Shown here: positions 53,582 to 62,752 of the stretch, piece after piece
Layout: every line of letters starts with the position of its first letter
Position numbering within the stretch: position 1 is the first letter of the stretch
Origin: Streptomyces maremycinicus
GTDB lineage: Bacteria; Actinomycetota; Actinomycetes; Streptomycetales; Streptomycetaceae
DNA length: 64,000 nt
Direction of reading: 5' to 3'
Assembly: GCF_001184025.1 (NCBI RefSeq)
Contig: NZ_BBYG01000008.1
Location: 310,001-374,000 of the forward strand
Notes under the pieces: generated by a model
Told to the model about the DNA's origin: nothing
Seen by the model: only the letters and a program-made list of their open reading frames with translations
Database searches by the model: none
Program-made: the position numbers and the translations under genes

Positions 53582-55201
53582 ATGAGTTTCGACGGGGGCG
53601 CCGGTCACGAGGCCGACGAGACGACGAGTTTTGTTCTCCAGCCGCCCAGGCCGGTGCCGCCGCAGCAGTCCGCGGTGCCCGTCCGGGTTGCCCCGCCGCA
53701 GGAGCCGGGCGTCGGGAGGCTCATCGCGGGACGCTACCGGCTGCTCGCCAAGCTCGGGCACGGCGGCATGGGCACGGTGTGGCGCGCCAAGGACGAGACG
53801 GTGGACCGCGAGGTCGCCGTCAAGGAACCCCGCGTACCGGACCACCTGCCCGAACGTGAACAGGCCAACGTCTTCGAGCGGATGCGCCGGGAGGCGCGGG
53901 CCGCGGCCCGGCTGGACCATCCCGCCGTGGTGAACGTGCACGACGTGGCGGTCGTCGACGGCCGGCCGTGGATCGTGATGGAGCTGGTCCACGGACGCTC
54001 GCTCGGCGACGCCCTCCAGGAGGGCACGCTCGGCGCGCGGGAGGCGGCCCGGGTCGGCCTGGCGGTGCTCGGCGCGCTGGAGGCCGCGCACGCGGCCGGC
54101 ATCCTGCACCGGGACGTGAAGCCGGAAAACATCCTCCTCGGCCGGCACGACCGGATCGTCCTCACGGACTTCGGCATCGCCCGGATCGAGGGCGAGACGA
54201 ACCTGACCGACACCGGCGGCATCGTCGGCTCGCCCGAGTTCATCGCCCCCGAGCGGGTGCTGGGCCAGCGTCCCGGCCCGGCCTCCGACCTGTGGTCCCT
54301 GGGCGTGGTGCTGTACGCGGCGACGGAGGGCGTCTCGCCGTTCCGCCGCAGCAACACCCCGGCCACGCTCCAGTCCGTCCTCAACGCCGTGCCCGCGCCG
54401 CCCGCCGCGGCCCAGGGCCCGCTCGCCGAGGCCGTCAACGGGCTCCTGGAGAAGGACCCGGCGCGCCGTCCGGCCGCCGCCCGGGTGCGGGCGCTGCTGG
54501 AGGCCGCCGCGAACCCGCCCGCGCCAGAGCCCCGGCTCACCCAGGTCGTGCGGCACGAAGCCGCCCCGCCCGCCCGGCGCCGGTTCGGTCGCGCGGTGTG
54601 GACCGGGCTCGGCGCGGCGGTCGTCGCGGCCGCGGTGGCGGTGTACCTGGTGGTCGCCGACCCGTTCGCGGGGCCGCTGCCGGACGGCTGGGCGACGAAG
54701 CCCGAGAAGACCGTCACCGCGACGCTGGCGGTGCCCGACACCTACGTACGCGGCGAACCCGGGAAGAACGCCGCCGACGACGAACACTGGGTCAGCTACA
54801 CCGATCCGAGCGGCGCGATCTCGGTCGTGCTGCTGGTGAGCCGCAAGGCGGAGGACACCGGCCACGAGATCAAGGCCTCCGCGGCCGCCGAGATGTACGC
54901 CGACGACGGGGACTTCAAGGAATCCGGCAGCTACGAGCTCGACATGCCGAAGGCGCCGAAGACCTCGACCGACGACAACATGACCTTCCATGACCGCAAG
55001 GCGGCCGGGAACACGGTCTCCTACACCACCGACGACACCCAGGATCCCGCCCCGCGGGAACTCCGGATCCTGTACTACAAGTCGACCGGCGGGGACATGT
55101 ACAAACTGATGATCGGCTACCCGGGCAAGGGTGACTTCACCGCGCGCGGCCGCGAGGTGGCCCGCACCGCGATCGCCAACCTGAAGATCGACAAGCTCTA
55201 G
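53582..55201 (+). CDS. Transmembrane serine/threonine protein kinase, array member 5
   Basis: 539 residues. About 55 N-terminal residues before RYRLLAKLGHGGMGTVWRAKD are disordered and Pro-rich (RPVPPQQSAVPVR), unlike the short lead of the others. Kinase motifs: VAVKEPR, HRDVKPEN (His176), DFG, VGSPEFIAPERV. The linker is only about 35 residues, and the membrane helix (VWTGLGAAVVAAAVAVYLVVAD) is at about 340-361. The ectodomain (about 370-539) starts DGWATKPEKTVTATLAVPDTYVRG and lacks the Ser-rich stalk of its neighbours. The 3' end overlaps the AraC gene by four bases, converging. Confidence 0.93.
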   Translation: MSFDGGAGHEADETTSFVLQPPRPVPPQQSAVPVRVAPPQEPGVGRLIAGRYRLLAKLGHGGMGTVWRAKDETVDREVAVKEPRVPDHLPEREQANVFERMRREARAAARLDHPAVVNVHDVAVVDGRPWIVMELVHGRSLGDALQEGTLGAREAARVGLAVLGALEAAHAAGILHRDVKPENILLGRHDRIVLTDFGIARIEGETNLTDTGGIVGSPEFIAPERVLGQRPGPASDLWSLGVVLYAATEGVSPFRRSNTPATLQSVLNAVPAPPAAAQGPLAEAVNGLLEKDPARRPAAARVRALLEAAANPPAPEPRLTQVVRHEAAPPARRRFGRAVWTGLGAAVVAAAVAVYLVVADPFAGPLPDGWATKPEKTVTATLAVPDTYVRGEPGKNAADDEHWVSYTDPSGAISVVLLVSRKAEDTGHEIKASAAAEMYADDGDFKESGSYELDMPKAPKTSTDDNMTFHDRKAAGNTVSYTTDDTQDPAPRELRILYYKSTGGDMYKLMIGYPGKGDFTARGREVARTAIANLKIDKL

Positions 55202-56112
55202 GTCAGGCCTTGGCCGGCGTTGTGGAGCGGCTGGGCCCGGTACCTCCCCGGTGTCGTCCCGAACTCCCGGCTGAAGGCGTGGGAGAGGGCGTACGGACTG
55301 CCGTACCCCGTCTCCCGGGCCACCGTCGCCAGCGGCGCGTCGGTCTCCCGCAGCCGGGCCGCGGCGAGCGTCAGCCGCCACCACGTGAGGTACGCCATCG
55401 GCGGCCGGCCGACCAGTGCGGTGAAGCGGCGCGCCAGCGTCGCCCGGGAGACACCCGCCCGGGCCGCGAGAGCGTCGTTGGTCCAGGGCGCGGCCGGGTC
55501 CGCGTGCAGCGCGCGCAGCGCGGCCGTGGTCACCGGGTCGCCCAGGACGGCCGGCCAGGTGCCCGCCGCGGCCCGCGCCAGCCAGGCCCGGACCATGTAG
55601 ACCAGCAGCAGGTCGAGCAGGCCGGGCAGGGCCAGGGAGGAACCCGGCCGGCGGCCGTCGAGCTCATGGGCCAGCAGGTCGACCGCGCCGCGGAGTTCGG
55701 CCGGCCGGTCGGCCCGGTTCGCCAGGTGCACGACCTGGGGCAGCTCGGCCAGCAGCGGGTGCGTACGGCTGCGGTCCAGGCGGTACTTGCCGCACAGCAG
55801 CTCCACGTCACCCGCGCGGTGACCGGGCCGGACCTTCTCGAACGGCACCGCCCGGGCGGCCGTCGCCGCGTCCACCGGCCCGTCGGCCAGCACATGCCCC
55901 GCGCCGTGCGGCAGCAGCACGACGTCCCCCGGGCCGAGGTGGATCCCGGTGCCGCCCTCCGGCAGGAGCCAGCAGCTTCCCGCCAGGACGACATGGAACC
56001 CGGCGCCCTCGTAGGCGGCGATCCGGGTGCACCAGCGGCCGCCCACCTCCAGCCGGTCGGCGTGAGGCCGTCCGGTGCGTACCGAGGAGATCGCGTCGCT
56101 CACCACGTCCAT
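55198..56112 (-). CDS. AraC-family regulator with N-terminal cupin (cupin_6) domain
   Basis: 304 residues. Residues about 25-180 look like a cupin sensor (GAGFHVVLAGSCWLLPEGGTGIHLGPGDVVLLPHGAGHVLADGP). Residues about 195-300 contain two AraC helix-turn-helices (ALHADPAAPWTNDALAARAGVSRATLARRFTALVGRPPMAYLTWWRLTLAAARLRETDAPLATVARETGYGSPYALSHAFSREFGTTPGRYRA). It is divergent from the metallo-hydrolase gene with a 95-base gap, so it probably regulates that gene. The 3' end overlaps the convergent kinase gene. Confidence 0.93.
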   Translation of the reverse strand: MDVVSDAISSVRTGRPHADRLEVGGRWCTRIAAYEGAGFHVVLAGSCWLLPEGGTGIHLGPGDVVLLPHGAGHVLADGPVDAATAARAVPFEKVRPGHRAGDVELLCGKYRLDRSRTHPLLAELPQVVHLANRADRPAELRGAVDLLAHELDGRRPGSSLALPGLLDLLLVYMVRAWLARAAAGTWPAVLGDPVTTAALRALHADPAAPWTNDALAARAGVSRATLARRFTALVGRPPMAYLTWWRLTLAAARLRETDAPLATVARETGYGSPYALSHAFSREFGTTPGRYRAQPLHNAGQGLT

Positions 56113-56207
56113 GAGCGAAGGGTAGGAGAGCGGGTGAGGCGCACGCGTATCGGAGCGAGCGTTGCGGGCATCGAAACACTCGGTGGCGGCTTCCTAGGCT
56201 CGCCGAC

Positions 56208-57104
56208 ATGACGGACGAACATGTGCAGAGTTTCACGGTCGGAGACGTCGAGATCCTCCGGGTGGTCGAGTGGCAGTCCCTCTTCGTGCCCGCCTCCGAT
56301 CTCGTCCCCGGCTGCGGCCCCGAGGTGTGGAAGGAACATCGCGAGCTGCTCGCCCCGGACCACTGGGACCCCGACAGCGGCCGGGTGATGTCGGCGCTCC
56401 AGACCTGGGTCGTGCGCAGCGCCGGCCGCACGGTCCTGGTCGACACCGGCGTCGGCAACGGGCGGGAGCGGCCCGGTCTCCCGCACTTCCACCGGCGGGA
56501 GGGGGATCTCCCGGGGCGGCTGGAAGCGGCTGGGGTGCGCCCGCAGGACGTCGACATCGTGGTCAACACCCATATCCACGCGGACCACGTCGGCTGGAAC
56601 ACCGTCGACGTCGAGGGGGAGTGGGTGCCGGCCTTTCCCCGCGCCGCCTACCTCCTCCCGGCCGCCGACGACGCCTATTTCGGCCCCGCGGGCGGCTACG
56701 GCGGGGGAGAGCGCGAGGACGACCGCCTGGTCTACGAGGACAGTGTCGCTCCGGTGCACCGGGCCGGACAGGCGGTGCTCTGGGAGGGGGAGCACCGCGT
56801 CGACGAGCACCTCACCCTGGAGTCGGCCGCCGGCCACACCCCCGGCTCGGCCGTCCTGCGGGTCGCCTCGCGCGGCGAACGGGCCGTGTTCGTCGGCGAC
56901 TTGCTGCACAACCCCGTGCAGGTGCTGCGGCCCGAGTGCAGCAGTTGCTTCTGCCTCGACCCCGGCCGCGCGGCGACTCAGCGGAACAGGATCCTGCAAC
57001 GGGCAGCGGCAGAAGGGGAGTTGGTGATACCGGCGCACTTCGCGGGGGCCGGGGCGGTGGAGGTGCGGCGGCTGGAAACGGGACGGTTCGCCCTGGGCAG
57101 GTGA
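56208..57104 (+). CDS. Metallo-beta-lactamase-fold hydrolase
   Basis: 298 residues, no signal peptide. Metal motif HIHADHVGW (HxHxDH) with downstream AAGHTPGSAVLRV (His) and VFVGDLLHN (Asp) and IPAHFAGAG (His) complete a two-metal site. Quorum-quenching lactonases and alkyl-sulfatase-like enzymes share this pattern; the WEGEHRVDEHLTLESAAGHTPGS segment fits the lactonase side, but substrate is open. Paired with the divergent AraC gene. Ends 31 bases before array member 6. Confidence 0.9.
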   Translation: MTDEHVQSFTVGDVEILRVVEWQSLFVPASDLVPGCGPEVWKEHRELLAPDHWDPDSGRVMSALQTWVVRSAGRTVLVDTGVGNGRERPGLPHFHRREGDLPGRLEAAGVRPQDVDIVVNTHIHADHVGWNTVDVEGEWVPAFPRAAYLLPAADDAYFGPAGGYGGGEREDDRLVYEDSVAPVHRAGQAVLWEGEHRVDEHLTLESAAGHTPGSAVLRVASRGERAVFVGDLLHNPVQVLRPECSSCFCLDPGRAATQRNRILQRAAAEGELVIPAHFAGAGAVEVRRLETGRFALGR

Positions 57105-57135
57105 GGGCGCCGGAGATCGTGGTAGTCATGGAGGC

Positions 57136-59031
57136 ATGAGCAACGACGGGGGCCCCGGCGGCGCCGGGAGCCGTACGGTGGGCGGCCGCTACCGGCTGCT
57201 GGAACGTATCGGCTCCGGCGGTACGGGCACCGTCTGGCGGGCCCACGACGAGCTCATGGACCGCGAGGTCGCCGTCAAGCAGCCCCGGTTGCCCGGTGAT
57301 CCCGAGGACGACTTCCACCGCCGGGCGGCCCACCGCCTCCACCGCGAGGCCAGGGCCGCCGCCCGCGTCGACCACCCCAACGCCGTCGCCATCCACGACG
57401 TGGTGGTGGAGGAGGGCGCGGCAGCGGGTGTGGAGGGCGGACTCCCCTGGATCGTCATGGAGTTGGTCCGCGGCGAGTCGCTGCACGAGGTGCTGGAGCG
57501 CGGCCCCCTCGCCCCGGCGGAGGCCGCCCGGATCGGCCTGGCCGTCCTGGGCGCCCTGCGTGCCGCGCACGCCGTCGGCATCGTCCACCGGGACGTGAAA
57601 CCCGCCAACGTCCTGCTCGGACCTCCCCCGCTGCCGCACCCGCCCCCGCCCGGGCCGGGGCGCCCTCACGGCCGGGTCGTCCTCACCGATTTCGGCATCG
57701 CCCACGTCCAGGGCGAGGAATCCCTCACCGTCGGCGGCGAGTTCGCGGGCTCGCTGGAGTTCATCGCGCCCGAGCGGCTGTCCGGCCGCGTAGGGGGCCC
57801 CGCCTCCGACCTCTGGTCGCTGGGCGTCCTGCTGTACGCCGCGGTCGAGGGCTCGTCCCCCTTCCGCCGGACGACCGTGGAGTCCACGCTCGCCGCGATC
57901 GTCGCCGCGGACCCCCCGGAGCCGAAACAGGCCGGCCCGCTCGGCACGATCGTCGGACGGCTCCTGGTCCGCGACCCGGTACGGCGGCCCGACCCGGCGG
58001 AGGTCGCCGAGGCACTCGCCGCGGTCGCGGAGGGCCACCGCGTCCCCGCCCCGGCAGGGGAGCCCGACCAGCTAGGGAAGGCCGGAGCGGGGGGAACGGA
58101 GGGAGCCCACGAGGCGCCTGGCCCGGTTGGCCCGGTCGGCCCGGTTGGCCCGGTTGGCCCGGTCGGCCCGGTCGGTCCGGACGGCGCGGTGCCCACGGAC
58201 AGCCCGGACGGCTCGGTCCCCACGGTCGGCGGGGTCGGCACGGATGGCCCGGTCGGCGCGGACGGCTCGGTCCCCCCGGCCCCCACGGACGGCCCGGACG
58301 GCTCGGTCCCCACGGTCCCCACGGACGGCTCGGACGGCCTTCAGCGGTCGCCGGCGCGCCCCACGCCCGCGCGTCGCGCGCTGACGCTGGCCGTGCTCGC
58401 CGGACTGCTCGCCGGCGGCACCTGGTGGGGGAGTGCCTGGTTCGGCGGGGCCGACAGCGGAGCGGCGGAACGGCCGGTGACCTACACCGGCTCACCGCCG
58501 ACGAATCCGTCCGCCTCCGCCCCTGCGTATGCCTCCGCCTCCGCCTCCGCGAATGCCTCCGCCTCCGCCGTCGAGGAGACGCGGTGGGTCGCTCATCGCG
58601 AGGCCGGGCTGGACGCCGTCCTGTCCCTCCCGAACCGGTACAGGCCGTCGGAGCGGCAGGTCGGCGCGGACCGGCAGCCGCGCCTGGTGGTCTACTCGCA
58701 GGGCTCCGTCGACGTACGCCTCACCCTCTGGGACAAGGCGCCCGCCGCCCCGATGGCCAGGGCGGCCCAGGCGCACGACACCTGGAACGCGCACGCCCCG
58801 GACGCGCGCACCCGGACCACCCGGACCACCTTCCACGGCGACCAGGCCGCTCTCGCCGACACCACCTACGGCCTGGACGACACCCCGACCCGGGTCATGG
58901 AACTGTTCGTCCTCACCGCCGACGCCCGCATGTACGAGCTGCGCGTCGACATGCCCAAGGGGACGGCGGAGGAGAGACAGGGCACGGCGGTGTTCACAGC
59001 GGCCCGCGACCGCCTGGAGATCGGCAAATAA
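57136..59031 (+). CDS. Transmembrane serine/threonine protein kinase, array member 6, with Gly-Pro-Val repeats
   Basis: 631 residues. Kinase motifs: RYRLLERIGSGGTGTVWRAHD, VAVKQPR, HRDVKPANVLLG (His151), DFG, IAPERLSG. A Pro-rich insertion (GPPPLPHPPPPGPGRPHG) lies between the catalytic loop and DFG. Residues about 328-395 are a GPV repeat followed by TDGPDGSVPT repeats. The membrane helix (LTLAVLAGLLAGGTWWGSAWF) is at about 415-435, then an Ala/Ser-rich stalk (ASASASANASAS), then an ectodomain (RWVAHREAGLDAVLSLPNRYRPSERQ). Catalytic residues intact. It is separated from member 5 by the AraC/hydrolase pair. Confidence 0.92.
   Translation: MSNDGGPGGAGSRTVGGRYRLLERIGSGGTGTVWRAHDELMDREVAVKQPRLPGDPEDDFHRRAAHRLHREARAAARVDHPNAVAIHDVVVEEGAAAGVEGGLPWIVMELVRGESLHEVLERGPLAPAEAARIGLAVLGALRAAHAVGIVHRDVKPANVLLGPPPLPHPPPPGPGRPHGRVVLTDFGIAHVQGEESLTVGGEFAGSLEFIAPERLSGRVGGPASDLWSLGVLLYAAVEGSSPFRRTTVESTLAAIVAADPPEPKQAGPLGTIVGRLLVRDPVRRPDPAEVAEALAAVAEGHRVPAPAGEPDQLGKAGAGGTEGAHEAPGPVGPVGPVGPVGPVGPVGPDGAVPTDSPDGSVPTVGGVGTDGPVGADGSVPPAPTDGPDGSVPTVPTDGSDGLQRSPARPTPARRALTLAVLAGLLAGGTWWGSAWFGGADSGAAERPVTYTGSPPTNPSASAPAYASASASANASASAVEETRWVAHREAGLDAVLSLPNRYRPSERQVGADRQPRLVVYSQGSVDVRLTLWDKAPAAPMARAAQAHDTWNAHAPDARTRTTRTTFHGDQAALADTTYGLDDTPTRVMELFVLTADARMYELRVDMPKGTAEERQGTAVFTAARDRLEIGK
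58120..58182. repeat. 9-bp tandem repeat encoding Gly-Pro-Val
   Basis: Six perfect or one-base-variant copies of GGCCCGGTT/GGCCCGGTC in a row, then a degenerate seventh, in frame with the kinase gene. Unit length is a multiple of three, so copy changes keep the frame. Confidence 0.85.
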
Positions 59032-59062
59032 CCGGGAACAACGTCCTGATCAGCAGGTTTGT

Positions 59063-59080
59063 TGCCAGTGAACGCTGGCA
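59063..59080. promoter_or_regulatory. Inverted repeat upstream of the semialdehyde dehydrogenase gene
   Basis: TGCCAG, six bases, CTGGCA, 74 bases before the ATG of gabD and 32 after the kinase stop. It is a candidate operator; no known regulator is assigned. Confidence 0.4.
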
Positions 59081-59153
59081 CCATGTGTGCGGTCGGTGAA
59101 ACGGTATTACCGGCGGGTACCCAAAGTCCTCCCCACGTCATACTCTGCGCCTC

Positions 59154-60797
59154 ATGACGGACTCGCAGGCCCCGGAAAAGACCGGCACCGAGCTCAGTGG
59201 GACGACCACGACCGGTACCAATCCCCTCGCCCCCGCCCCCACCGGCGTCCGTACCGCCGCAGACGTGGTCACGCCCGAGCTGATCGCCCAGCTCACCAAG
59301 GGGGTGACCGGCTCCGGCCGTACCGCCAACCACACGCCCTTCACCGGCGAGAAGCTGGCCGACCTGCCCGAGTCCACGCCCGACGACGTGCTGAAGGCCT
59401 TCGAGGCGGCCCGCAGGGCGCAGCCGGTCTGGGAGCGCACGCCCGTACGCGAACGCGCCGCCGTCCTGCTCCGCTTCCACGACCTGGTGCTGGAGCGCCA
59501 GGCCGAGGTGCTCGACCTCATCCAGCTGGAGACCGGCAAGGCCCGTCTGCACGCCCATGAGGAGGTGCAGGCGGTGGCCGTCGCCGCCCGGCACTACGGT
59601 CGCAAGGCCCCCTCCTATCTCCGCCCCAAGCGGCACGCGGGCGCCATGCCGACGCTGACGAAGGTCACCGAACTGCGCCATCCGCGGGGTGTCGTGGGTC
59701 AGATCGCTCCCTGGAACTACCCGCTGGAGCTGTCGGTCGGTGACGCGCTGCCGGCGTTCGTCGCGGGCAACGCGGTGGTGATGAAGCCGGACACGGAGAC
59801 CTGCCTGACCGCCCTGTGGGCCCGTGACCTGCTCGTCGAGGCGGGACTGCCCGCCGAGGTCTTCCAGGTCGTGCTCGGCGAGGGGCCGGTCGTCGGCCCG
59901 GAGGTCGTCCGGCACGCCGACTACGTCTCCTTCACCGGCTCCACCCGCACCGGCCGCGAGGTCGCCCAGGGCGCGGCCGCCCGTCTCGTCGGTGTCTCCC
60001 TCGAACTCGGCGGCAAGAACGCGATGCTCGTGCTCGAGGACGCCGACATAGAAAAGGCCGCGGCCGGTGCCGTCCGCGCCTGCTTCTCCTCGGCGGGCCA
60101 GCTCTGCATCTCCATCGAGCGGCTGTACGTCCACGAGTCGATCGCGGACGCCTTCGTCGAGCGCTTCGCCGCCCGCACGAAGGCCATGCGTCTGGGCACC
60201 TCCCTGGCCTACGGCGCCGACATGGGCTCCCTGGTGGGCGAGCGCCAGCTGGAGACGGTGACCCGGCATGTGGAGGAGGCCGTCACCAAGGGCGCCAAGG
60301 TGGTCGCCGGCGGGGTCGCCCGCCCGGACGTCGGCCCGTACTTCTTCGAGCCGACGATCCTCGACGGAGTGACGGAGCCGATGTCCGTCTGCTCCGAGGA
60401 GACCTTCGGCCCGGTCGTGTCGATCTACCGCTTCAAGACCGACGACGAGGCCGTCGAGGCAGCCAACTCCACTCCGTACGGCCTGAACTCGTCGGTGTGG
60501 ACGAAGGACGGCCGGCGCGGCCGGGAGGTCGCCGCCCGGGTGCGGGCCGGCACCGTGAACGTCAACGAGGGCTATGCCGCGGCCTACGGCAGCGTCCAGT
60601 CCCCGATGGGCGGCATGAAGGACTCCGGGCTCGGCCGCCGCCACGGTTCCGAGGGCATCCTCAAGTACACCGAGGCCCAGACGGTGGCCCAGCAGCGCGT
60701 CCTGCCGATGGCTCCGGCCCTGGGCATGGACGACGAGAGGTACGCCCGGTTCATGAGCACGAGCCTGAAGGTGATGAAGGCACTCCGGCTCCGGTAG
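59154..60797 (+). CDS. gabD: NADP-dependent succinate-semialdehyde dehydrogenase
   Basis: 547 residues, aldehyde dehydrogenase superfamily. Landmarks are GVVGQIAPWNYPLELSVGDALPAFVAGNAVVMKPD, TGSTRTGREVAQ, the general base Glu in LELGGKNAMLVLEDAD and the nucleophile Cys in SAGQLCISIERLYVHE. The match to NADP-type succinate-semialdehyde dehydrogenases is by family resemblance; the true aldehyde substrate is uncertain. It is normally cytoplasmic. The next gene starts 52 bases on and may be co-transcribed; no GABA transaminase is adjacent. Confidence 0.88.
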   Translation: MTDSQAPEKTGTELSGTTTTGTNPLAPAPTGVRTAADVVTPELIAQLTKGVTGSGRTANHTPFTGEKLADLPESTPDDVLKAFEAARRAQPVWERTPVRERAAVLLRFHDLVLERQAEVLDLIQLETGKARLHAHEEVQAVAVAARHYGRKAPSYLRPKRHAGAMPTLTKVTELRHPRGVVGQIAPWNYPLELSVGDALPAFVAGNAVVMKPDTETCLTALWARDLLVEAGLPAEVFQVVLGEGPVVGPEVVRHADYVSFTGSTRTGREVAQGAAARLVGVSLELGGKNAMLVLEDADIEKAAAGAVRACFSSAGQLCISIERLYVHESIADAFVERFAARTKAMRLGTSLAYGADMGSLVGERQLETVTRHVEEAVTKGAKVVAGGVARPDVGPYFFEPTILDGVTEPMSVCSEETFGPVVSIYRFKTDDEAVEAANSTPYGLNSSVWTKDGRRGREVAARVRAGTVNVNEGYAAAYGSVQSPMGGMKDSGLGRRHGSEGILKYTEAQTVAQQRVLPMAPALGMDDERYARFMSTSLKVMKALRLR

Positions 60798-60849
60798 CCG
60801 ACCGCTCCACCCCCGGCCGCCCGCACGCACACTCGACGAGGAGAACCCC

Positions 60850-62676
60850 GTGCCCCAGGACGCCCATGCCCACGCGGACGCCGACGCCCACGCCGTCGCC
60901 CCCGTCGACGCATACGACTACGACGTCCTCGTCGTCGGCTCGGGCTTCGGCGGTTCGGTGACCGCCCTGCGCCTGACGGAGAAGGGCTACCGGGTCGGCG
61001 TCCTGGAGGCGGGCCGCCGCTTCACCCGCGAGTCGCTGCCCAGGAACTCCTGGGATCTGAAGAACTATCTGTGGGCGCCCCGGCTCGGCATGTACGGCAT
61101 CCAGCGCATCCACCTGCTGGGCAACGTCATGGTGCTGGCCGGCGCGGGCGTGGGCGGCGGCTCCCTCAACTACGCCAACACCCTCTACGTACCGCCGAAG
61201 CCGTTCTTCGACGACCCCCAGTGGCGCGACATCACCGACTGGCAGGAGGAGCTGAAGCCGTACTACGACCAGGCGCGGCGCATGCTGGGCGTACGGCTCA
61301 ACCCGACGACGACCCCCTCCGACGTGCATCTGAAGGCGGCGGCGGAGCGGATGGGCGTCGGCGACACCTTCCACATGGCGCCGGTCGGTGTGTTCTTCGG
61401 CGACGGCGAGGACGCCGACGGGACGGCGAAGGCCGCGCCGGGGGAGCAGGTCGCCGACCCCTACTTCGGCGGCGTCGGCCCGGCCCGCAAGGCCTGCACC
61501 GAGTGCGGCGAGTGCATGACCGGCTGCCGGCACGGCGCGAAGAACACCCTGAACGAGAACTACCTCCATCTCGCCGAGAAGGCGGGCGCGGTCGTGCACC
61601 CGCTGACGACGGTGGTGTCGGTCACGGACGACTCGCGGGGCGGCTACGCGGTCGCCACGCTCCCCACCGACGACCGCCGCAAGGCGCGGGGCCGGGTCTT
61701 CACGGCCCGCCGGGTGGTGCTCGCCGCAGGCACCTACGGCACCCAGACGCTGCTGCACCGCATGAAGGCGAACGGACAACTCCCGTATCTCTCCGAGCGG
61801 TTGGGCGAACTGACCCGCACCAACTCGGAGGCGCTGGTCGGCGCGCAGACCGACGACCGCCGCTATCGCAAGGTGACGGGCGCGGCGAAGGTGGACTTCA
61901 CCCGCGGAGTCGCCATCACCTCCTCCGTGCACCCGGACGCCAGCACCCATATCGAGCCGGTGCGCTACGGCAGGGGCTCCAACTCGATGGGCGGCCTGTC
62001 GATCCTGCAAGTGCCGTACGCGGAGGGTTCGTCGAGGGTCGCCGGCTGGCTGGCGAACGCGGCCCGCCACCCGCTGCTCGTCCTGCGCTCGCTCTCCAAC
62101 CGCAAGTGGTCGGAGCGGACCATCATCGGCCTGGTGATGCAGTCCCTCGACAACTCGCTGACGACGTACCTGAAACCGGACGGCGTCGGCAAGGGGCTGC
62201 TCACCGCCCGCCAGGGCCACGGCGCCCCCAACCCCAAGCAGATCAAGGCGGCCTCCGAGGCGGCTTCCGCGATCGCCGCCGAGATCAACGGCTTCGCCGG
62301 ATCCAACGTGGGCGAGCTGATGGGCACCCCGCTCACCGCGCACTTCCTCGGCGGCTGTCCGATCGGGGACTCGCGCGAGACGGGTGTCATCGACCCGTAC
62401 CACCGCCTCTACGGCCACCCCGGCATCTCGGTCGTCGACGGCGCCGCGGTCTCGGCGAACCTGGGCGTGAACCCGTCGCTCACCATCACCGCCCAGGCCG
62501 AGCGCGCGATGTCGTACTGGCCGAACAAGGGCGAGACGGACCCGCGTCCGGCGCAGGGCACGGCGTACGAGCGGCTGAAGCCGGTGGAGCCGGTCAGCCC
62601 GGCGGTGCCGGCGGAGGCGTTCGGCGCGCTCCGCCTGCCGTTCCTGGGGATACCGGCCGTCCCGCCCAAGCAGTAG
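60850..62676 (+). CDS. GMC-family FAD oxidoreductase (cholesterol-oxidase-like)
   Basis: 608 residues. The N-terminus is His/Asp/Ala-rich (HAHADADAHAVAP) before the FAD loop YDVLVVGSGFGGSVTALRLTEKGYRVGVLEAGRRF. Further GMC features are VLAGAGVGGGSLNYANTL, the Cys-rich CTECGECMTGCRHGAKNTLNENYL, VVLAAGTYGTQTLLHR, TAHFLGGCPIGDS and VVDGAAVSANLGVNPSLTITAQAERAM. The four-Cys cluster (C-X2-C-X2-C-X3-C) looks able to bind a metal or Fe-S centre and is typical of this branch. Substrate unknown. GTG with GAGGAG upstream. Confidence 0.9.
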   Translation: MPQDAHAHADADAHAVAPVDAYDYDVLVVGSGFGGSVTALRLTEKGYRVGVLEAGRRFTRESLPRNSWDLKNYLWAPRLGMYGIQRIHLLGNVMVLAGAGVGGGSLNYANTLYVPPKPFFDDPQWRDITDWQEELKPYYDQARRMLGVRLNPTTTPSDVHLKAAAERMGVGDTFHMAPVGVFFGDGEDADGTAKAAPGEQVADPYFGGVGPARKACTECGECMTGCRHGAKNTLNENYLHLAEKAGAVVHPLTTVVSVTDDSRGGYAVATLPTDDRRKARGRVFTARRVVLAAGTYGTQTLLHRMKANGQLPYLSERLGELTRTNSEALVGAQTDDRRYRKVTGAAKVDFTRGVAITSSVHPDASTHIEPVRYGRGSNSMGGLSILQVPYAEGSSRVAGWLANAARHPLLVLRSLSNRKWSERTIIGLVMQSLDNSLTTYLKPDGVGKGLLTARQGHGAPNPKQIKAASEAASAIAAEINGFAGSNVGELMGTPLTAHFLGGCPIGDSRETGVIDPYHRLYGHPGISVVDGAAVSANLGVNPSLTITAQAERAMSYWPNKGETDPRPAQGTAYERLKPVEPVSPAVPAEAFGALRLPFLGIPAVPPKQ

Positions 62677-62695
62677 GCGTTCCGCCCGGCACAAG

Positions 62696-62737
62696 GCGAA
62701 GGGACCTGCGCCCCCCTCCGAGCGCAGGTCCCTTCGC
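62696..62737. terminator. Strong bidirectional terminator
   Basis: Perfect 16-bp stem GCGAAGGGACCTGCGC with a ten-base C-rich loop, between the oxidoreductase and the convergent surface-protein gene. Confidence 0.9.
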
Positions 62738-62752
62738 TGGTCTCGTGCCGCG

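Noticed and set aside
58120..58330. Repeats suggesting a CRISPR or satellite element
   Set aside because: The 9-base units are in frame inside a kinase gene, have no spacers and encode a protein linker.
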